Assembly (NCBI GenBank): GCA_903872565.1
Contig: CAIQLG010000189.1
Span: 1-62,603, forward strand
DNA from: an uncultured Lentisphaerota bacterium
GTDB lineage: Bacteria > Verrucomicrobiota > Lentisphaeria > Victivallales > GWF2-50-93
Direction: 5' to 3'
Length of the DNA stretch: 62,603 nucleotides
The notes under the pieces were generated by a model. The model ran no database searches. It had not been told where the DNA came from and was given only the letters and a program-made list of their open reading frames with translations. Position numbers and translations under genes: made by a program. Each line of letters begins with the position of its first letter. Position 1 is the stretch's first letter. Below are positions 17,771 to 29,668 of the stretch, piece by piece.

Positions 17771-20700
17771 GCCTCTCTACGTATTAGAATTGTTCCAAAG
17801 ACCAACGGTTCGGCGAATATGTCTGATTTCCCGGCAGTTTTCTCCAGTTCATCCATTTGTAGTTTGTATTCGGCGTTTGCACGCGCAAGCTCCGATTCTT
17901 TCATAAGTCTAATTTTGTCATTAGTGCTGTTTCCGATTTGATCGCAGAGTAATTTGACCCTGGCATTATGGCTTATGGACAGGCTGTGTCTGCGGTGTTC
18001 AACAAGCTGGGAATTATCATTAATATGGTTCGCCAGGGCTTCAGTCCATTTGCGATGATGACGGATATCCAGCTCGTTTTTGAACCGTGACACATCTTGT
18101 GCCGTATCGCAGGCATCATCGGCTTCTTTAACAAGGTCAAGGAGGGAACTCTCAATCTCTGGGGACAATGCAATCGGCAGAATGGTGTGATCCTGCTTGA
18201 GCCCATGCTTGCACCAGCGATAAATAGCAAAAGTGTGAAGTCCTTCAGGAAGTGAAGAACTGTGCAAAGACAGGCTAGTAAATACAGCTTTTTTAATTTC
18301 AAGAAATTTTGCCGCCTGCCTGACAAGGGGATGGAGGAGAGACAGGTGGACCAAGTTAGGATTTTCTGTCGCGCTCTCCTGATCGAAAGTCACACTAAGA
18401 TTTGGCTGATTGCCCTTGAGCCATTTTTCCCATGCGCGAGATGCGCTGTCATCTTTTAATCCACCTAGGCCTTTGTAATCCCGCATAAGGGAATCTCTTC
18501 CTTCCTGGGCAAGTCTTAGGTTCGCTATTTTCTTGTCGGGGGGGTGCGTTTCGATACAAATCCCTAATTTTGCTGAGAGATAGGAATTTACGCATGATTG
18601 TATAGCCGAAGGAGAAAGCCAGAATGACTCGGCGTCTTCGATGTCTTTCTGCCAGGACTGCTTTGGGATATTGAGCCCAAAAAGCTCGGACTGTTTAGAT
18701 TCAAGCTCCCGCTCTTCCCTTATTCTACGGATATTATTGTCGGAAAGTTGTTGCAGTCTTTCCTTTTTCTCTTCAGGTGAAAGCCTGAAATTCTCCGCTA
18801 TATCGTGTATTTCGCGTGTTATGTCTCCGAGTATTTCTTCGCTGGCGCCTATAGTGTGCTGAAATACGCCGATTCTCCACAGGCACCGCTCATATATGTC
18901 GGCGTCGACCGTTCCAGGGGTGATCATGTTAACGATGGCGACGGTTTCATTTTTTTGGCCATACCGGTCTATGCGCCCGATTCTCTGCTCTATGCGCATG
19001 GGGTTCCATGGGATGTCGTAGTTGACAAGAAAATCACAGAACTGAAAGTCAAGTCCCTCGCAACCCACTTCCGATGATAGAAGCACGTCAATAGCGTCCG
19101 TATCCTCTTTAGGGAGGGCAAAACATCTGCGAATATCGCTTCTCTCCTCTTCAGGTATATCTCCGTGAACGAGTCCGACGCGCAGGCTTGTTTCATTCAG
19201 GCCTTTTGAAATATGCGCCAGGGTGTGTCGGAATGTGCTGAATAATATTGACTTATTGTTTGGAAGAAGACTTTTTTCTGCCAGTATCCTTTTCAGTCTC
19301 TCCAATTTCGGGTCGTAAGGGTCTAGAGATTTGGCCGCTAATAGCAAATTCTCGACGCCGTACTTTATTTCACTCAATGCGCCTTGGTCAATGTCAATTT
19401 CATCGTCGCCAGCCTCCATATATTCTATTTGATCGAGTTTTCCTCGGAGAATGTCTCCAAGGAGAGGCGCAAGTCCATGAAGAGAGCTCGCTGCCTGACG
19501 CCGTATTGTTGTCATCATGAATTTCACACAGCGACTGCCATGTGAAAGTTCAAGAATCTCTGAGATTATATCCATGAGGCTGTCGTGAAGCACCCTTTGG
19601 CTTGGCGTGAAGTCAATCGTAACAGTTTCAGGACGGCGGGTAGTGAAGTCTCCGATGTCACGGCGGCGGGTTCTGTTTATAATTGGGCTGAATGTGTAAA
19701 GGTCCTCTATGGAATGAATGATTTCAATTCTATCGTCATCACTCAATCCATTTTCCTGCAGGCGGTCATAGACTTTCTGGAATTTAGGTGATTCCCGAAG
19801 AAATGCTTTGCCCCAATCGGTGCGTGCGGCTGACGAGAGGTGTTCAAGCGCTTTTCTTGCCCATTCCGGTTCTGCGGAGCGACATTTCAGCACTGATTTG
19901 TTGATTGAAATGTTGGGTTCTGCCATCTGCTCGAAGCTGGCACGGTCTATAATCAAATCAGGGCGTAATACATTAAGTAAAACGAAAAGATCATCGCTGG
20001 CAAGCTGCACTGGTGTCGCTGTTAGAAAAACGACGGCTTGAGCATTCTCGCAAAGAAGTCGAACACCCTGATGAAGGTAGGTTGAAGGATTCCTGATATG
20101 ATGTGCTTCGTCAAGTATTACGAGATCGAATTTGGGCGGGCTTTCCAGGTCAATAAGGCCGGGTTGCCTGATTCTGCCCTTCTCATTCCCGTAAATAAAA
20201 TCAGAGTCGAAGAGAGAGAAGGGAATGATTGTTTTGTCATATTTTCGAGGCCATTCGCCATCAAGGTGGGTTTCTTTCATGCAATGCCTGAGGGCAGGTC
20301 CATCGAGGGCGATAAATTGCTCGTCAAAACGCTTCATTTCAAGAAACCATTTGCGTTCTGCAACAAGAGGCTTGGGGCATATGACAAGGATTGACGACAA
20401 ATCCATTCTGGCTCTGAGTTCCTTTATGACCAGGCCGGCTTCTATGGTTTTCCCAACACCCACTTCATCAGCAATAAGCAGTCGTGGGCGGTCTGCGCGG
20501 ATAAGTTTGATTACAGGGCGATACTGGTATGGGACAAAATGGATTCTGCCGGAGCGGAGGGAAAAGAGATTCGCATTTGATGGAGACAGTATGTTGACGC
20601 TCGTGAGTTTTGAACGCAGTTCGGCGGCAGAGATTTGATCGAGATTGTCGCTAGGCTGTTCCCCTTTTTGAAGTTGGCTTTGGTAATATGTAGCAATTCC

Positions 20701-21351
20701 GTTGTTGTGAAACACGTTGTAGCGGCATTCTGCTCCTCCCGGGATAATCTTGATGACCGGCATCAATATGTTTGGATTGGAACGAACCGCAACGATGTCT
20801 CCTATCGTGAACATGGGGACAACATCGCGGTTGGATGAATTATCAGCAATAACGGTGTGCTTGTTCTCCTGCAATTCATCATCGTCAGTTTGAGCATTGC
20901 AAGGTGAACAAAGATTTACAGTCATGGCGGAAACAGACTTCGCCTTGGTTTCTGCAATGGTTTCAAGAAGTGAGTGGGCTGCCCCGATTGCGCGCATTAG
21001 ACGATCAAGCGTATCCGCATCTCTGTAGATATCTTCGATGGGAATTGAATCTCCAGAAACATGTGCCCACTTGTTGCGAACGACTTGCAGTTCCTTAACC
21101 CAGCTTCTGCCTTCCCGTGGAAGCATTACATGATTTGACAAGTCATTCCAATTCTGGTCTAGAACACGTATAAGCGCCGCAAAATCAAGTTGTTTCAGTG
21201 TTTTTATGTTTTTTTCTGATGCATAACGCTGCTGCTGAAAACTGAGGCGATCCAGGACTAGTTTCTGCCACCACTCTGGTGAGATGGAGGACAGATTCCG
21301 TCCTAGAAAAGATTCAAGTTCTCTCGCAGCCAGATTAATTAATTCATTCAT
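17767..21351 (-). CDS. SNF2 helicase with N-terminal Swt1/HEPN-like domain (DrmD-like)
   Basis: 1194 residues. The first ~140 residues (WWQKLVLDRLSF ... VVRNKWAHVSG ... DTLDRLMRAIG) match the Swt1-type HEPN pattern; its RNKWAH lies where HEPN domains carry RxxxxH, so it could be a ribonuclease or a docking domain. A SNF2 core follows: IADEVGVGKT near residue 294, DEAHHIRN near 413, FLTATP, then SEVGCEGLDFQF and RIEQRIGRIDRYGQ. The C-terminal ~350 residues are helical and rich in charged residues. It overlaps both neighbours by four bases. In DISARM the SNF2 protein DrmD has this general build, so this is the best DrmD counterpart of the three helicases. Confidence 0.88.
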   Translation of the reverse strand: MNELINLAARELESFLGRNLSSISPEWWQKLVLDRLSFQQQRYASEKNIKTLKQLDFAALIRVLDQNWNDLSNHVMLPREGRSWVKELQVVRNKWAHVSGDSIPIEDIYRDADTLDRLMRAIGAAHSLLETIAETKAKSVSAMTVNLCSPCNAQTDDDELQENKHTVIADNSSNRDVVPMFTIGDIVAVRSNPNILMPVIKIIPGGAECRYNVFHNNGIATYYQSQLQKGEQPSDNLDQISAAELRSKLTSVNILSPSNANLFSLRSGRIHFVPYQYRPVIKLIRADRPRLLIADEVGVGKTIEAGLVIKELRARMDLSSILVICPKPLVAERKWFLEMKRFDEQFIALDGPALRHCMKETHLDGEWPRKYDKTIIPFSLFDSDFIYGNEKGRIRQPGLIDLESPPKFDLVILDEAHHIRNPSTYLHQGVRLLCENAQAVVFLTATPVQLASDDLFVLLNVLRPDLIIDRASFEQMAEPNISINKSVLKCRSAEPEWARKALEHLSSAARTDWGKAFLRESPKFQKVYDRLQENGLSDDDRIEIIHSIEDLYTFSPIINRTRRRDIGDFTTRRPETVTIDFTPSQRVLHDSLMDIISEILELSHGSRCVKFMMTTIRRQAASSLHGLAPLLGDILRGKLDQIEYMEAGDDEIDIDQGALSEIKYGVENLLLAAKSLDPYDPKLERLKRILAEKSLLPNNKSILFSTFRHTLAHISKGLNETSLRVGLVHGDIPEEERSDIRRCFALPKEDTDAIDVLLSSEVGCEGLDFQFCDFLVNYDIPWNPMRIEQRIGRIDRYGQKNETVAIVNMITPGTVDADIYERCLWRIGVFQHTIGASEEILGDITREIHDIAENFRLSPEEKKERLQQLSDNNIRRIREERELESKQSELFGLNIPKQSWQKDIEDAESFWLSPSAIQSCVNSYLSAKLGICIETHPPDKKIANLRLAQEGRDSLMRDYKGLGGLKDDSASRAWEKWLKGNQPNLSVTFDQESATENPNLVHLSLLHPLVRQAAKFLEIKKAVFTSLSLHSSSLPEGLHTFAIYRWCKHGLKQDHTILPIALSPEIESSLLDLVKEADDACDTAQDVSRFKNELDIRHHRKWTEALANHINDNSQLVEHRRHSLSISHNARVKLLCDQIGNSTNDKIRLMKESELARANAEYKLQMDELEKTAGKSDIFAEPLVFGTILIRREA

Positions 21352-24191
21352 TTTCTCACCTCCGGCAGAATTATATAGATGCCGAGCAAATCCATCGGGA
21401 GGACTGGATGGACGACCTGGAACCTTTCCTTTTCAGCAAGCAGTTTCGAGAATCTCTGATGTGCCTCCGCCAAGTGATTCGAGCGCTCCTCGGCAACTTT
21501 GTCGAACTGAGTCTTCAACGAAGGAACAAGGGAAAGTTCATTGTTGATGAAGCCCGCACAAGCCTCAACGGTCAAATTGGCTGTGGCCTTGGTATCTCCA
21601 ATTATTTTTTTTGCCTCGGAATGGGATATGAACTTGCCGGAACTGGGCGTGCCCCTGTAGCCCCAGAGAATCATCTCCTCGGCGACGAAACGGCAGTCGC
21701 CGCTGCCACGTTCGATCACATTTCGGCAACGGCACAGAAAAATGGTGTGCTTCTCTTCAACTACATTCGAACGGATTACAGATGTCCTTGCCGCCTTGTG
21801 TTTTTCACAGTCCATCGTGTTTCGCATGATGATGTGGCAAAGCTGCTCGATGAATGGATTATTGCGCCCGAGATAGACAAGTCCCTCAGGCGTGGGAGAT
21901 TCGAAACTGATGAGGACTTCGGGTTTATTAGGGAGCAACGACTTGAGAGTATCGTGAAGGTTTGCGGTGACAATGCGCCACCCCTTCCGATGTTCGGTAA
22001 TCTGTACTCCCATTACACTGAGCGCATGGACGGCGAATTCTCTGACAGCCGCAGGATCGCCCAATGACTCATCTACCTCCTTGAGGTCTTTTTCCATTTC
22101 ATTCGCCTTGATGGAATGCTGGGCAAATATGGATCTGGATATCTTCTCCCTTTTTTCCGCCTCCTTGATTTTCTCGGACACGCTGAGTTTGACCTTGCGG
22201 GCCACGTCGAGCTCCTCGAATTCGAATTCGAGCTGATTTGCAGATTTTTGCGACAGCTTGCGTCCCGGGGAAAGCAGGACGGCCTGGGCTATCGAGTCTA
22301 TGATGCTACGGCTGTCTTCCGGGAACGGTATGTTGATTCCTGTGGATTTGCGTATTTCGCGGATCTTCCTGAGTATCACATCGAGGACGATGCCGTCCAC
22401 CGGGTTCTTGCCGTAGATCAAAGTTGCACGTACTACAGGCGAGATTTGTCCGAAACGGTCGACACGTCCTTCTCTTTGCTCAAGCCTGTTGGGATTCCAA
22501 GGGAGGTCGTAGTGGACGACGGCATTGAAGATGTCCTGGAGGTTTATTCCTTCGGAGAGGCAGTCTGTCGCGACAAGAACTCTCTGCCGGGCTTCCTTCA
22601 TTGCCTCCACACGCTGGCGGCGCAAATCATCCGGATCCTCGCTTGTTATCACCTGCAAATCAAGTTTTGGGAACTGTTTCTTCAATACCGTGGCAAGCAT
22701 TTCGCCAACGTATTTGGCGGTTGCAATGTAGCGGCAGAATACGACTGTGTTGAAGCCATCCTTGAGATTCTCGGCAAGCTTCAGTGCCGTGGCGGCGAGC
22801 TTGCTGTCCTTCGCTGGAGTGGCCAGGGAATCCATCTTGGAGGCCAGCTCCGACAGTCTGCGTTTCTGCGAATCCGTCCATTCGTTGTGCTCCATGACTT
22901 CGACGGGGCTCATATCGGATTCAAAGCCGGATGTAAATCCAGGATCTGCATCGTGGACAGGATTTTCGGAATCATCCTCTGCTGTGAATTCATCGGCGTT
23001 TGTGCGGTCAAGCCGGGCGCGGAGCATGGCTGCTCCTGCCGCAGGACTGGATATGACGCCCCTGAGCAGGGCGAGGGCCGTCCAGTATGAGACGCGTCGT
23101 TTCTGGCCTGCTTCATTCCCCTTGACCAGACTTCTGGCGAAGTCTAGTATCTCGTCGAAAAGTCCGTCAGCCTCCGGGGACATCTCATACATGACTTCCT
23201 TTGAATCGCGATCTGCGAACTGAGTTGTCTCGGAACACCACTGTGCGACATCGGCGCGGCGTCTCTGGATGAAATGCTTTGCGATATTTCGTCTTTGAGT
23301 TTCGTCTGCGGTGGATAGGTCAAGTTGCTCGAAGTCACTGCGGACAAGCCCGAGAATGGATTGAAACTCCTCCGGCTTCCCGCTGTGCGGAGTAGCCGTC
23401 AGAAGAACCAGATGCTGGTTTTCTCTGGACGCGATGTCGGTCAGCAGGGAATATCTCTGCTGCTGGGTCTTTGAAGCGCCCTGCGGCCTAGCGCAGGAGT
23501 GAGCCTCGTCCACTATCACGAGTTCTGGGCACTGGTGAATGAAAGTCTTCACCCTGGACTCGGACTTGATGAAGTCTATGGAAATGACTTGGTACGGATA
23601 GTGTTCGAAGACGGATGTGTCGCCCTGTATCTCGCGGTCAAGCCGAGCTTGCGTGGAAGATCTTATTATGATGGCCTCTATATCGAGCTTGCTTTCTATC
23701 TCCTCCTGCCATTGTTCGCAGAGATGCGGCAGGCATATTACGGCGAACCGGCGGATTACGCGGCGCTCCAGAAGCTCTCTCATGATAAGAAGCGCCTCGA
23801 TGGTCTTGCCGACACCGACATCATCGGCGATGAGAAGACGAACTATTTTTTGTCTAAGGGCCATGACCAGGGGAACCATCTGGTAAGAGCGAGGGCGGAA
23901 CGAGAGTTTTGCAAGGGAACGGAAGGGGCCAGCACCATTCCTGAAGGCCAGCCGCGCCGCGTCGAACAGAAGTCTTGAATCGGCGAGGTTCCCAATATCT
24001 CTGATTGTCGGGGGATCGAAAACTTTTGTCACCGGCTTGTCGGATGCCATATTCAGAGGAAGGTAGATGCCAGTTATTTCCTCATCGGCTCCACCAAGAG
24101 GTTTCAGTAGCATGAGATCCTTGTCTTCCGATGGAAGGACGACCCAGTCACGGCCACGGACATTTACGAGGCTTCCAGGGGTGAAGTTCAT
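21348..24191 (-). CDS. SNF2-family helicase
   Basis: 947 residues; a compact SNF2 ATPase without a HEPN domain. The N-terminus starts with a small beta domain ([19 protein letters not shown]) typical of this helicase family. Walker [11 protein letters not shown] is near residue 120, DEAH ([14 protein letters not shown]) near 225, LLTATPHSG follows, and motifs V/VI ([26 protein letters not shown]) are in the middle. The C-terminal third is a coiled, charged region. It is distinct in sequence from the other two SNF2 proteins, so the three are not a recent duplication. The gene overlaps both neighbours by four bases and probably works in the same complex. Confidence 0.88.
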   Translation of the reverse strand: MNFTPGSLVNVRGRDWVVLPSEDKDLMLLKPLGGADEEITGIYLPLNMASDKPVTKVFDPPTIRDIGNLADSRLLFDAARLAFRNGAGPFRSLAKLSFRPRSYQMVPLVMALRQKIVRLLIADDVGVGKTIEALLIMRELLERRVIRRFAVICLPHLCEQWQEEIESKLDIEAIIIRSSTQARLDREIQGDTSVFEHYPYQVISIDFIKSESRVKTFIHQCPELVIVDEAHSCARPQGASKTQQQRYSLLTDIASRENQHLVLLTATPHSGKPEEFQSILGLVRSDFEQLDLSTADETQRRNIAKHFIQRRRADVAQWCSETTQFADRDSKEVMYEMSPEADGLFDEILDFARSLVKGNEAGQKRRVSYWTALALLRGVISSPAAGAAMLRARLDRTNADEFTAEDDSENPVHDADPGFTSGFESDMSPVEVMEHNEWTDSQKRRLSELASKMDSLATPAKDSKLAATALKLAENLKDGFNTVVFCRYIATAKYVGEMLATVLKKQFPKLDLQVITSEDPDDLRRQRVEAMKEARQRVLVATDCLSEGINLQDIFNAVVHYDLPWNPNRLEQREGRVDRFGQISPVVRATLIYGKNPVDGIVLDVILRKIREIRKSTGINIPFPEDSRSIIDSIAQAVLLSPGRKLSQKSANQLEFEFEELDVARKVKLSVSEKIKEAEKREKISRSIFAQHSIKANEMEKDLKEVDESLGDPAAVREFAVHALSVMGVQITEHRKGWRIVTANLHDTLKSLLPNKPEVLISFESPTPEGLVYLGRNNPFIEQLCHIIMRNTMDCEKHKAARTSVIRSNVVEEKHTIFLCRCRNVIERGSGDCRFVAEEMILWGYRGTPSSGKFISHSEAKKIIGDTKATANLTVEACAGFINNELSLVPSLKTQFDKVAEERSNHLAEAHQRFSKLLAEKERFQVVHPVLPMDLLGIYIILPEVRK

Positions 24192-27100
24192 TCTCTGACC
24201 CTCCTGAAGATGTCAGGTCTTACAGAAACCAGTTTGGCAAGGTCATCTTTGTAATAATAGACGATGACTTCGTGACCGGCAGCGATAAGCCTCTGGCGCT
24301 GGTCCTTGTCGTTTTCCCTAATAGCTGGCTGGTCGTGCGGGGTGCCGTCGCAGAATATCCAGATGTTGGGCTCGTAGAAAAAATCTGGCTGGCAGTACAT
24401 GTCGGTTGTCCTTTTCTGCGCATCATCGGGCAAGCGGATTCCGTGTTTGTAGAGATATTCAATAAATCCTTTTTCAGTCGTGGATTTTGGATCCAAGGAA
24501 TTGCAGAGCCTCTTGAACCTATCATCGTAGTTCTCCCCGTCTGATTTAAGGCCGGTGTCCAAGGTGCAGGCTCTGAGTTTGCCCAAGGCATCTTTGATGA
24601 GGAAACGGTCGAGAATCTGATGATCCCTCTGGTTGTAATAGGACAGAAGGTCGTCATACGATGCCTTGTCCTTGTATGCTGGATCGTCATAGCGCAGGAT
24701 GCGCCACATCTCGTTCACGACCTTGTGGAATTCCTTCGGGTCTGAAACCATCTGCGAAAGTATTCCCAGGGAGCCCTCGGACGCCTCGAAAAGAAGTATG
24801 TTGGGTGCTTCTGACAGTCCAGCGCACTGGGAGCCTATTTCATTGGGCTCCACCTGGAAGACGGTCTCGATGGCACGCCTCAGCGCATGCTGAAGCGTAG
24901 TAACACCGGCGGAATCCAGAGCAAGGGCTTTCATGGGCTCGATATAGAGGGCGTCCGCCGTGTCTGTCGTGAAAAGTTTGACAAGCCTTGAAGGCTGTGC
25001 GTTGGGGTTATCCTCGATATTCTCGATCTTGTTCTTCCAGATGCCGCTTGAAAGCACGACAGGAAAGCCTTCGTGCGGCCTGGCACGCCATTTGAAATTT
25101 ATATCGCAGAGACGTGCGGCCGGAATAAACCGCAAATTCAGCAATGGCTCCCCAGAGGATTTCACGACCGCCCGCTTCACCCTTGCCATCTGCCCGCCGT
25201 CAACTGTGAAGTATGTGCGGATGTCGTATCCTCTGGAAATTCTTTCCTCCTCCTCGCAAGTTATGCGTTCCTGGACTTTGGCGCGTGATTCGCCCATCTC
25301 GACGAGATCGGCAAGTTCCGTGGTGTTGCCCGCCTCGGCAAGTCCGGCGCCCGAGAAGGGGCAGTTGGACAGGTGTTTCTGATCCTCTGGAAGGAGATAA
25401 CCTGCTTTTTTACTGATGCGGGCGCTCCTGAGCGACCCTTCGATGTCCTGTGCTATCATCTGGCTTATCTTATACTTGCGGCCGTTGTGATAGATGATGT
25501 TGAGAGGGCCAAATTCATATAGTGCTATCGAACGGGGACGCGATATGAATTCGCCGCTGCCGTCAAGGGATTCTATAAATACCCTCAATGGCAGACGGGT
25601 AAAATTATATCCCGGCAGCCATGCTTCTGAAGCCAAATATCTGTAAGGGTAAAATTCGGATATCTGATTGGAGTGGCCTTTCTTAAACTCGTTGCGGAGC
25701 TGGCCAAGCTGATAGTGGGCAAGTCTCTGGTTCCGCTCTTCTTCCCTGTATCTCTCCGAACCTGCGACCAGCCTTCCGCTCTCAAGTTCCCTGGTCGCTT
25801 CGGCAAGTATTCGCTTTGCCTGAAAGTAGATATTGCGCCAGCGGTCGAGCGCCCTGTCCAGAGACTGGGAGAGGCTTCCCATGGTCGCGTCCACCCATGA
25901 TTCCGAAAACCAGCAGGTGGCATCAGTCTCCAGGTCCGCCCTAAAATCGGCAATGATCTTCATGAATAGGGATTTAACTCTGGCCGTGGTGGGGGAACTA
26001 AGGGCAAGAGTGGCTTTTATCTCCTTGGACAATGGCATAGTCTTTTCTTCGCTTTGGTCAATTAGGGACATCAGAGAGTTTCCATTCGCATCATCCATAG
26101 CGCCAAGTCCGACCTGAGAAAGAACAATGGCGTGCAGATGTGTCCTCAGAAGTTCCTCGTTGCAAAGATCCAGTCTTGGAGGGTTGACGGTTCCCGCGAC
26201 AAGGGATTCCTGTTCCTTGAAGTAGTGCCTGTCGTGGGCGGCATAGGAAGAGCAGAAATTGAATATGAGGGCGGCCTGCCCACTCCTGCCGGCACGCCCC
26301 GCTCTCTGAGCGTAGTTGGATGGATTCGGCGGAACATTTCTCATATGGACGATGGAGAGAAGATTGATGTCTATGCCGAGCTCCATAGTCGGAGAGCAGA
26401 AAAGTGCACTTATCTCTCCATCTATGAATTTCTTCTCGCGTTCCTGCCTGGTTTCCGTATCGAGCTGGCCGGTATGCTCGTCCCCCCTGAGCTGTCTCCT
26501 TGAAGCGAAGTCGATCGAATACAGGCGCTTGAAGAAGACATTGGGTTTGGCCGAGACACCCTTGTATGATCTGTTCCGCACCGGATCCAGGCTTACATTA
26601 ATACCGTCCCCTGGCTTCCATATTATCCTGTCGGTTTTAAGTTTGAAGAGTTCACATGGAGGGGCATCCCTCATCCTCAGCTCCTGCGAATCCAGGAAGT
26701 CGTTTTCCTTAAGGACTAGAAGGAGAGCCGCCATTATCTTCATATATCTTTCACCCTTGACGTCGCTTCCTCTGTCCCGAAGAAATTGGCGCACATATTT
26801 GCCGAGGGTACTTGCCGGCCCGATAGTCTTTGTGAACTGCTTGTTGCGCTTCGCCTTGCCTTCCAGTGCCAGCGAATACGGCAGGATAAGATGGTCGTTG
26901 CGCTCCAGCGACCACGGCTCCTTAAGTCTTTCCTTGATGAGGTTCTCCTGCTCGTTCATGGTAGCAGGCATGAGATAGTTGTTGCTGTGCATGGCATATT
27001 CCAGACGGAAATAATCGAGAAATGCATGGATGAATATACGCCTGTCTTCCGGCAGGACGGCGGAAAGTTCCGGCAGTGGTTTCCAGACCGATTCGTCCGA

Positions 27101-29320
27101 GGCCAGCGCATCAAGCCCCTCGTAGTCTATTTCCAGAAGCGCACATTGTTCGAGGTTCGGCAGCACTATGCGCCAGCTGCGGCGCAGGTCGTGGAGGGCG
27201 CGGTAAACCAGAAGATTTTTCAATGTGTCGTCATATCTTTTCCTAACGCCCGGCGGTGGCTCCGCTCCTTGGAAGTTTGCATATTCTTCAAAAGGAAGAT
27301 CAAGGGCGCGAAAAACCATTTCCCCTATGTTGTTTATCGTGAGGGTCCGGGTCTCCGACAGCCCAATGGCCCTACAGATGGCTCCCCGTAGCTGGATAAC
27401 CTTTATGAAGTCGTTAAAATGACCGGCCTGCAGCGAGGCGTCCTGGCGGTTGTCCGTGAAGCTGAGCAGTTTTCGATATTTCTGCTCGCATCCCTGCTCG
27501 GAAAGACGGTCAAGTATTGAGAAGCATGTGATTGTTGTCGCGGTACTGCGGCCTTCCTTACCAATACTTGTCAGCTTGTTGTTTTCACGGGTTTTGCCGT
27601 CGAACTCCATTCCGCATGTAGGATCAAACAGAAGCGGAGCAGCCATGAACCAGGCTTGCTGTCGCCCTTGCATCTCGCTCTTGCTCCAAGCTCCTGTTGC
27701 ATCAAACCATAACAACCGGGGGAATCGGTCCTTTTTATCCGGCTTGGGTTCGTATTGACCCTTCCTGTTCATTTTTACCCAGGCATCGGGAAGATTTTCG
27801 CAGTCCTCTTCGGGATTCCATACATCATCACCTACAATCAGGTATCCATCCTCCTTGGCGACATCGCCCTCATCCTCATCATCGTCTGAACAGTTTCTGA
27901 ATTCCCTGGGATGCAAGAGTCCATCGCTCCCAATGGTTACACAGATAAAGGCGTGGCCGGACCCTCTGCTGAATACGGCTGGATAGAGGAACCTTTCAGC
28001 CCCCTCCGATGTGACGTGCCTCACATTCGGATCCAAGGTAATGAACCTCTTACCTGGAGGATCGAGAGTTACATACACAGAGCCGGTCTGTGAGAAAAAC
28101 TGGTGTAGTTTGAAAGGCAGCAACGCATCGGTCTTCCCTGCGCAGGAATTGAAGACGCTTATCTTCTGGAGGAGTTTTTGAAGGTATTTGTGGCACTTCA
28201 CGGAAGGCTGGCCGCTCGCGGAAGAGAGCATTGAAGATATATCTGGAAGTCTAAAGGGTCTATTCCTCGCCAGTTCGCCGTCCTTTTCAGCCAGTGCTAT
28301 CTCTCGTTCCATCCATATCACCACCGGATTTGAGGACAGTGTTTTCCTGTCTGCACCCTCCGGAATATCAACCAATATCGCCGCCGAAAGCGCCTTTTCT
28401 GTGATGGCCATGCCGCAACCGATGGATCTTGAAAGATTCTCCGTTATTATATGTTCGGGGGGTATTGTCTTGCCAAATATCTTGGACGCGACATGCGCAG
28501 TTCGGGTTTTCTGCTCTGAGAGAGAACCGCCGGACACCATCGTCGCTGACGTTCCTATGCAAGTGACTGACTGGGAGCACTGCTGGCGTATCCTTCTGAT
28601 GAGCATCGCCACATCGGCTCCCTGCCGGCCGCGGTAAGTGTGCAGTTCGTCAAAGACAAGAAAGCGCAGATTCCGGAATATTGATTCCCGCAGGGAAGAT
28701 TCGTTGATTCTGGTCAGTATAAGCTCAAGCATCATGTAGTTTGTCAGAAGTATATTTGGGGGAGTCCCTCTTATCTTAATTCGCTTCTCATCCTTCTCCT
28801 GTCCGGTGTATTGCTCAAACGTCAAAGGCAGGTCTGAGCCTGTGGAGTCCTTGTAGTTCTTCGCGAAACCCTTCAATCCCTCGCTCTGTGAATTTATCAG
28901 CGCGTTCATAGGATACACTATGACAGCTTGAATCCCCTCTTTAGGTTTATTCGTGAGGATGTCGTGGAAGATCGAAGCCAGATAGGTTAATGATTTGCCT
29001 GAGCCGGTTCCTGATGTTACAACAAAGTCTTGTAAGGAGGCACCAAGCGCGATGGCTTCAACCTGATGGCGGTAAAGTTGAAAGCCCATAAACGCATGAG
29101 TAAGACCAGGATGAAGTTTAAGAGAACTGACTACTTCATCAATGCTTCCAGCCATCTCGAATGATGGATTGAACTGGATGAGCGGTTCCGGCCACAATTT
29201 ACCGCTATCAAGCTCTTGATCTATCTTGGATGCAATATCAGCATCCTTGATGCGGATAAAGCTCTTGATATATGAGCTGTAGTCTCCTACAATGTTTCGA
29301 TGCGCCTGAAAAATATCCAT
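24188..29320 (-). CDS. Giant DEAD/DEAH helicase with DUF1998 and Vsr-like nuclease tail (DrmA/DrmB or DruE-like)
   Basis: A 1710-residue protein and the first gene of the operon. The helicase N-lobe has a Q-motif-like LYRHQ (82-86), Walker A SGTGSGKS (103-110) and FDELH (223-227). The C-lobe has [11 protein letters not shown] and [13 protein letters not shown] about 1000 residues in. The DUF1998 region follows ([21 protein letters not shown]). The last ~70 residues ([15 protein letters not shown] ... [15 protein letters not shown]) fit a Vsr/DUF559 nuclease pattern. DISARM splits helicase and DUF1998 into DrmA and DrmB, whereas Druantia DruE carries both in one chain, as here. It probably engages invading DNA and recruits the other subunits. 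The nuclease tail is an inference from pattern only. Confidence 0.87.
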   Translation of the reverse strand: MDIFQAHRNIVGDYSSYIKSFIRIKDADIASKIDQELDSGKLWPEPLIQFNPSFEMAGSIDEVVSSLKLHPGLTHAFMGFQLYRHQVEAIALGASLQDFVVTSGTGSGKSLTYLASIFHDILTNKPKEGIQAVIVYPMNALINSQSEGLKGFAKNYKDSTGSDLPLTFEQYTGQEKDEKRIKIRGTPPNILLTNYMMLELILTRINESSLRESIFRNLRFLVFDELHTYRGRQGADVAMLIRRIRQQCSQSVTCIGTSATMVSGGSLSEQKTRTAHVASKIFGKTIPPEHIITENLSRSIGCGMAITEKALSAAILVDIPEGADRKTLSSNPVVIWMEREIALAEKDGELARNRPFRLPDISSMLSSASGQPSVKCHKYLQKLLQKISVFNSCAGKTDALLPFKLHQFFSQTGSVYVTLDPPGKRFITLDPNVRHVTSEGAERFLYPAVFSRGSGHAFICVTIGSDGLLHPREFRNCSDDDEDEGDVAKEDGYLIVGDDVWNPEEDCENLPDAWVKMNRKGQYEPKPDKKDRFPRLLWFDATGAWSKSEMQGRQQAWFMAAPLLFDPTCGMEFDGKTRENNKLTSIGKEGRSTATTITCFSILDRLSEQGCEQKYRKLLSFTDNRQDASLQAGHFNDFIKVIQLRGAICRAIGLSETRTLTINNIGEMVFRALDLPFEEYANFQGAEPPPGVRKRYDDTLKNLLVYRALHDLRRSWRIVLPNLEQCALLEIDYEGLDALASDESVWKPLPELSAVLPEDRRIFIHAFLDYFRLEYAMHSNNYLMPATMNEQENLIKERLKEPWSLERNDHLILPYSLALEGKAKRNKQFTKTIGPASTLGKYVRQFLRDRGSDVKGERYMKIMAALLLVLKENDFLDSQELRMRDAPPCELFKLKTDRIIWKPGDGINVSLDPVRNRSYKGVSAKPNVFFKRLYSIDFASRRQLRGDEHTGQLDTETRQEREKKFIDGEISALFCSPTMELGIDINLLSIVHMRNVPPNPSNYAQRAGRAGRSGQAALIFNFCSSYAAHDRHYFKEQESLVAGTVNPPRLDLCNEELLRTHLHAIVLSQVGLGAMDDANGNSLMSLIDQSEEKTMPLSKEIKATLALSSPTTARVKSLFMKIIADFRADLETDATCWFSESWVDATMGSLSQSLDRALDRWRNIYFQAKRILAEATRELESGRLVAGSERYREEERNQRLAHYQLGQLRNEFKKGHSNQISEFYPYRYLASEAWLPGYNFTRLPLRVFIESLDGSGEFISRPRSIALYEFGPLNIIYHNGRKYKISQMIAQDIEGSLRSARISKKAGYLLPEDQKHLSNCPFSGAGLAEAGNTTELADLVEMGESRAKVQERITCEEEERISRGYDIRTYFTVDGGQMARVKRAVVKSSGEPLLNLRFIPAARLCDINFKWRARPHEGFPVVLSSGIWKNKIENIEDNPNAQPSRLVKLFTTDTADALYIEPMKALALDSAGVTTLQHALRRAIETVFQVEPNEIGSQCAGLSEAPNILLFEASEGSLGILSQMVSDPKEFHKVVNEMWRILRYDDPAYKDKASYDDLLSYYNQRDHQILDRFLIKDALGKLRACTLDTGLKSDGENYDDRFKRLCNSLDPKSTTEKGFIEYLYKHGIRLPDDAQKRTTDMYCQPDFFYEPNIWIFCDGTPHDQPAIRENDKDQRQRLIAAGHEVIVYYYKDDLAKLVSVRPDIFRRVRE

Positions 29321-29668
29321 TTATCCACACCTTTACACCTTGGCGTATTATATCTCTTCCACGACATCCGCTCCTTGTTTCCAGGGACGGATAATTTAAT
29401 CCACCCTAAAATAACGATTCCATATGAATTTACAAATGGAAAAATTGCCAATCCTTCACCGCCAGAGAGGCTTACACAAATCTTGATATCTTCAGCCAGT
29501 AAAATCAGCCTCTTTTGTTGCCATCTAATATGAATAGAGCACTAGGACATTTTGTGTCCATGGGGCTGGCCAGATGAAATATTAACAAAATAATTATTCC
29601 CTCGTTTTGATAGGACGTAAAATGTCCTAGACCACATACTATATTATGATTATAAATTGGAGGAATAT
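29321..29668. promoter_or_regulatory. Divergent promoter region with paired GGAC/GTCC operators
   Basis: This 348-base gap drives the nine-gene operon leftward and the small genes rightward. On the reverse strand a GATATAATACG box lies about 25-30 bases before the ATG at 29320. On the forward side a TATTATGATTATAAA tract precedes the GGAGG and ATG of the next gene. Two related palindromes lie between them: GGACATTTTGTGTCC at 29545-29559 and GGACGTAAAATGTCC at 29613-29627. The second closely matches the reverse complement of the first, so one protein probably binds both. No candidate repressor is encoded immediately adjacent. Confidence 0.55.

Noticed and set aside
22116..23090. 324-residue forward ORF opposite the second SNF2 gene
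   Set aside because: Lies wholly antisense to conserved helicase motifs; no ribosome site or recognisable domain.
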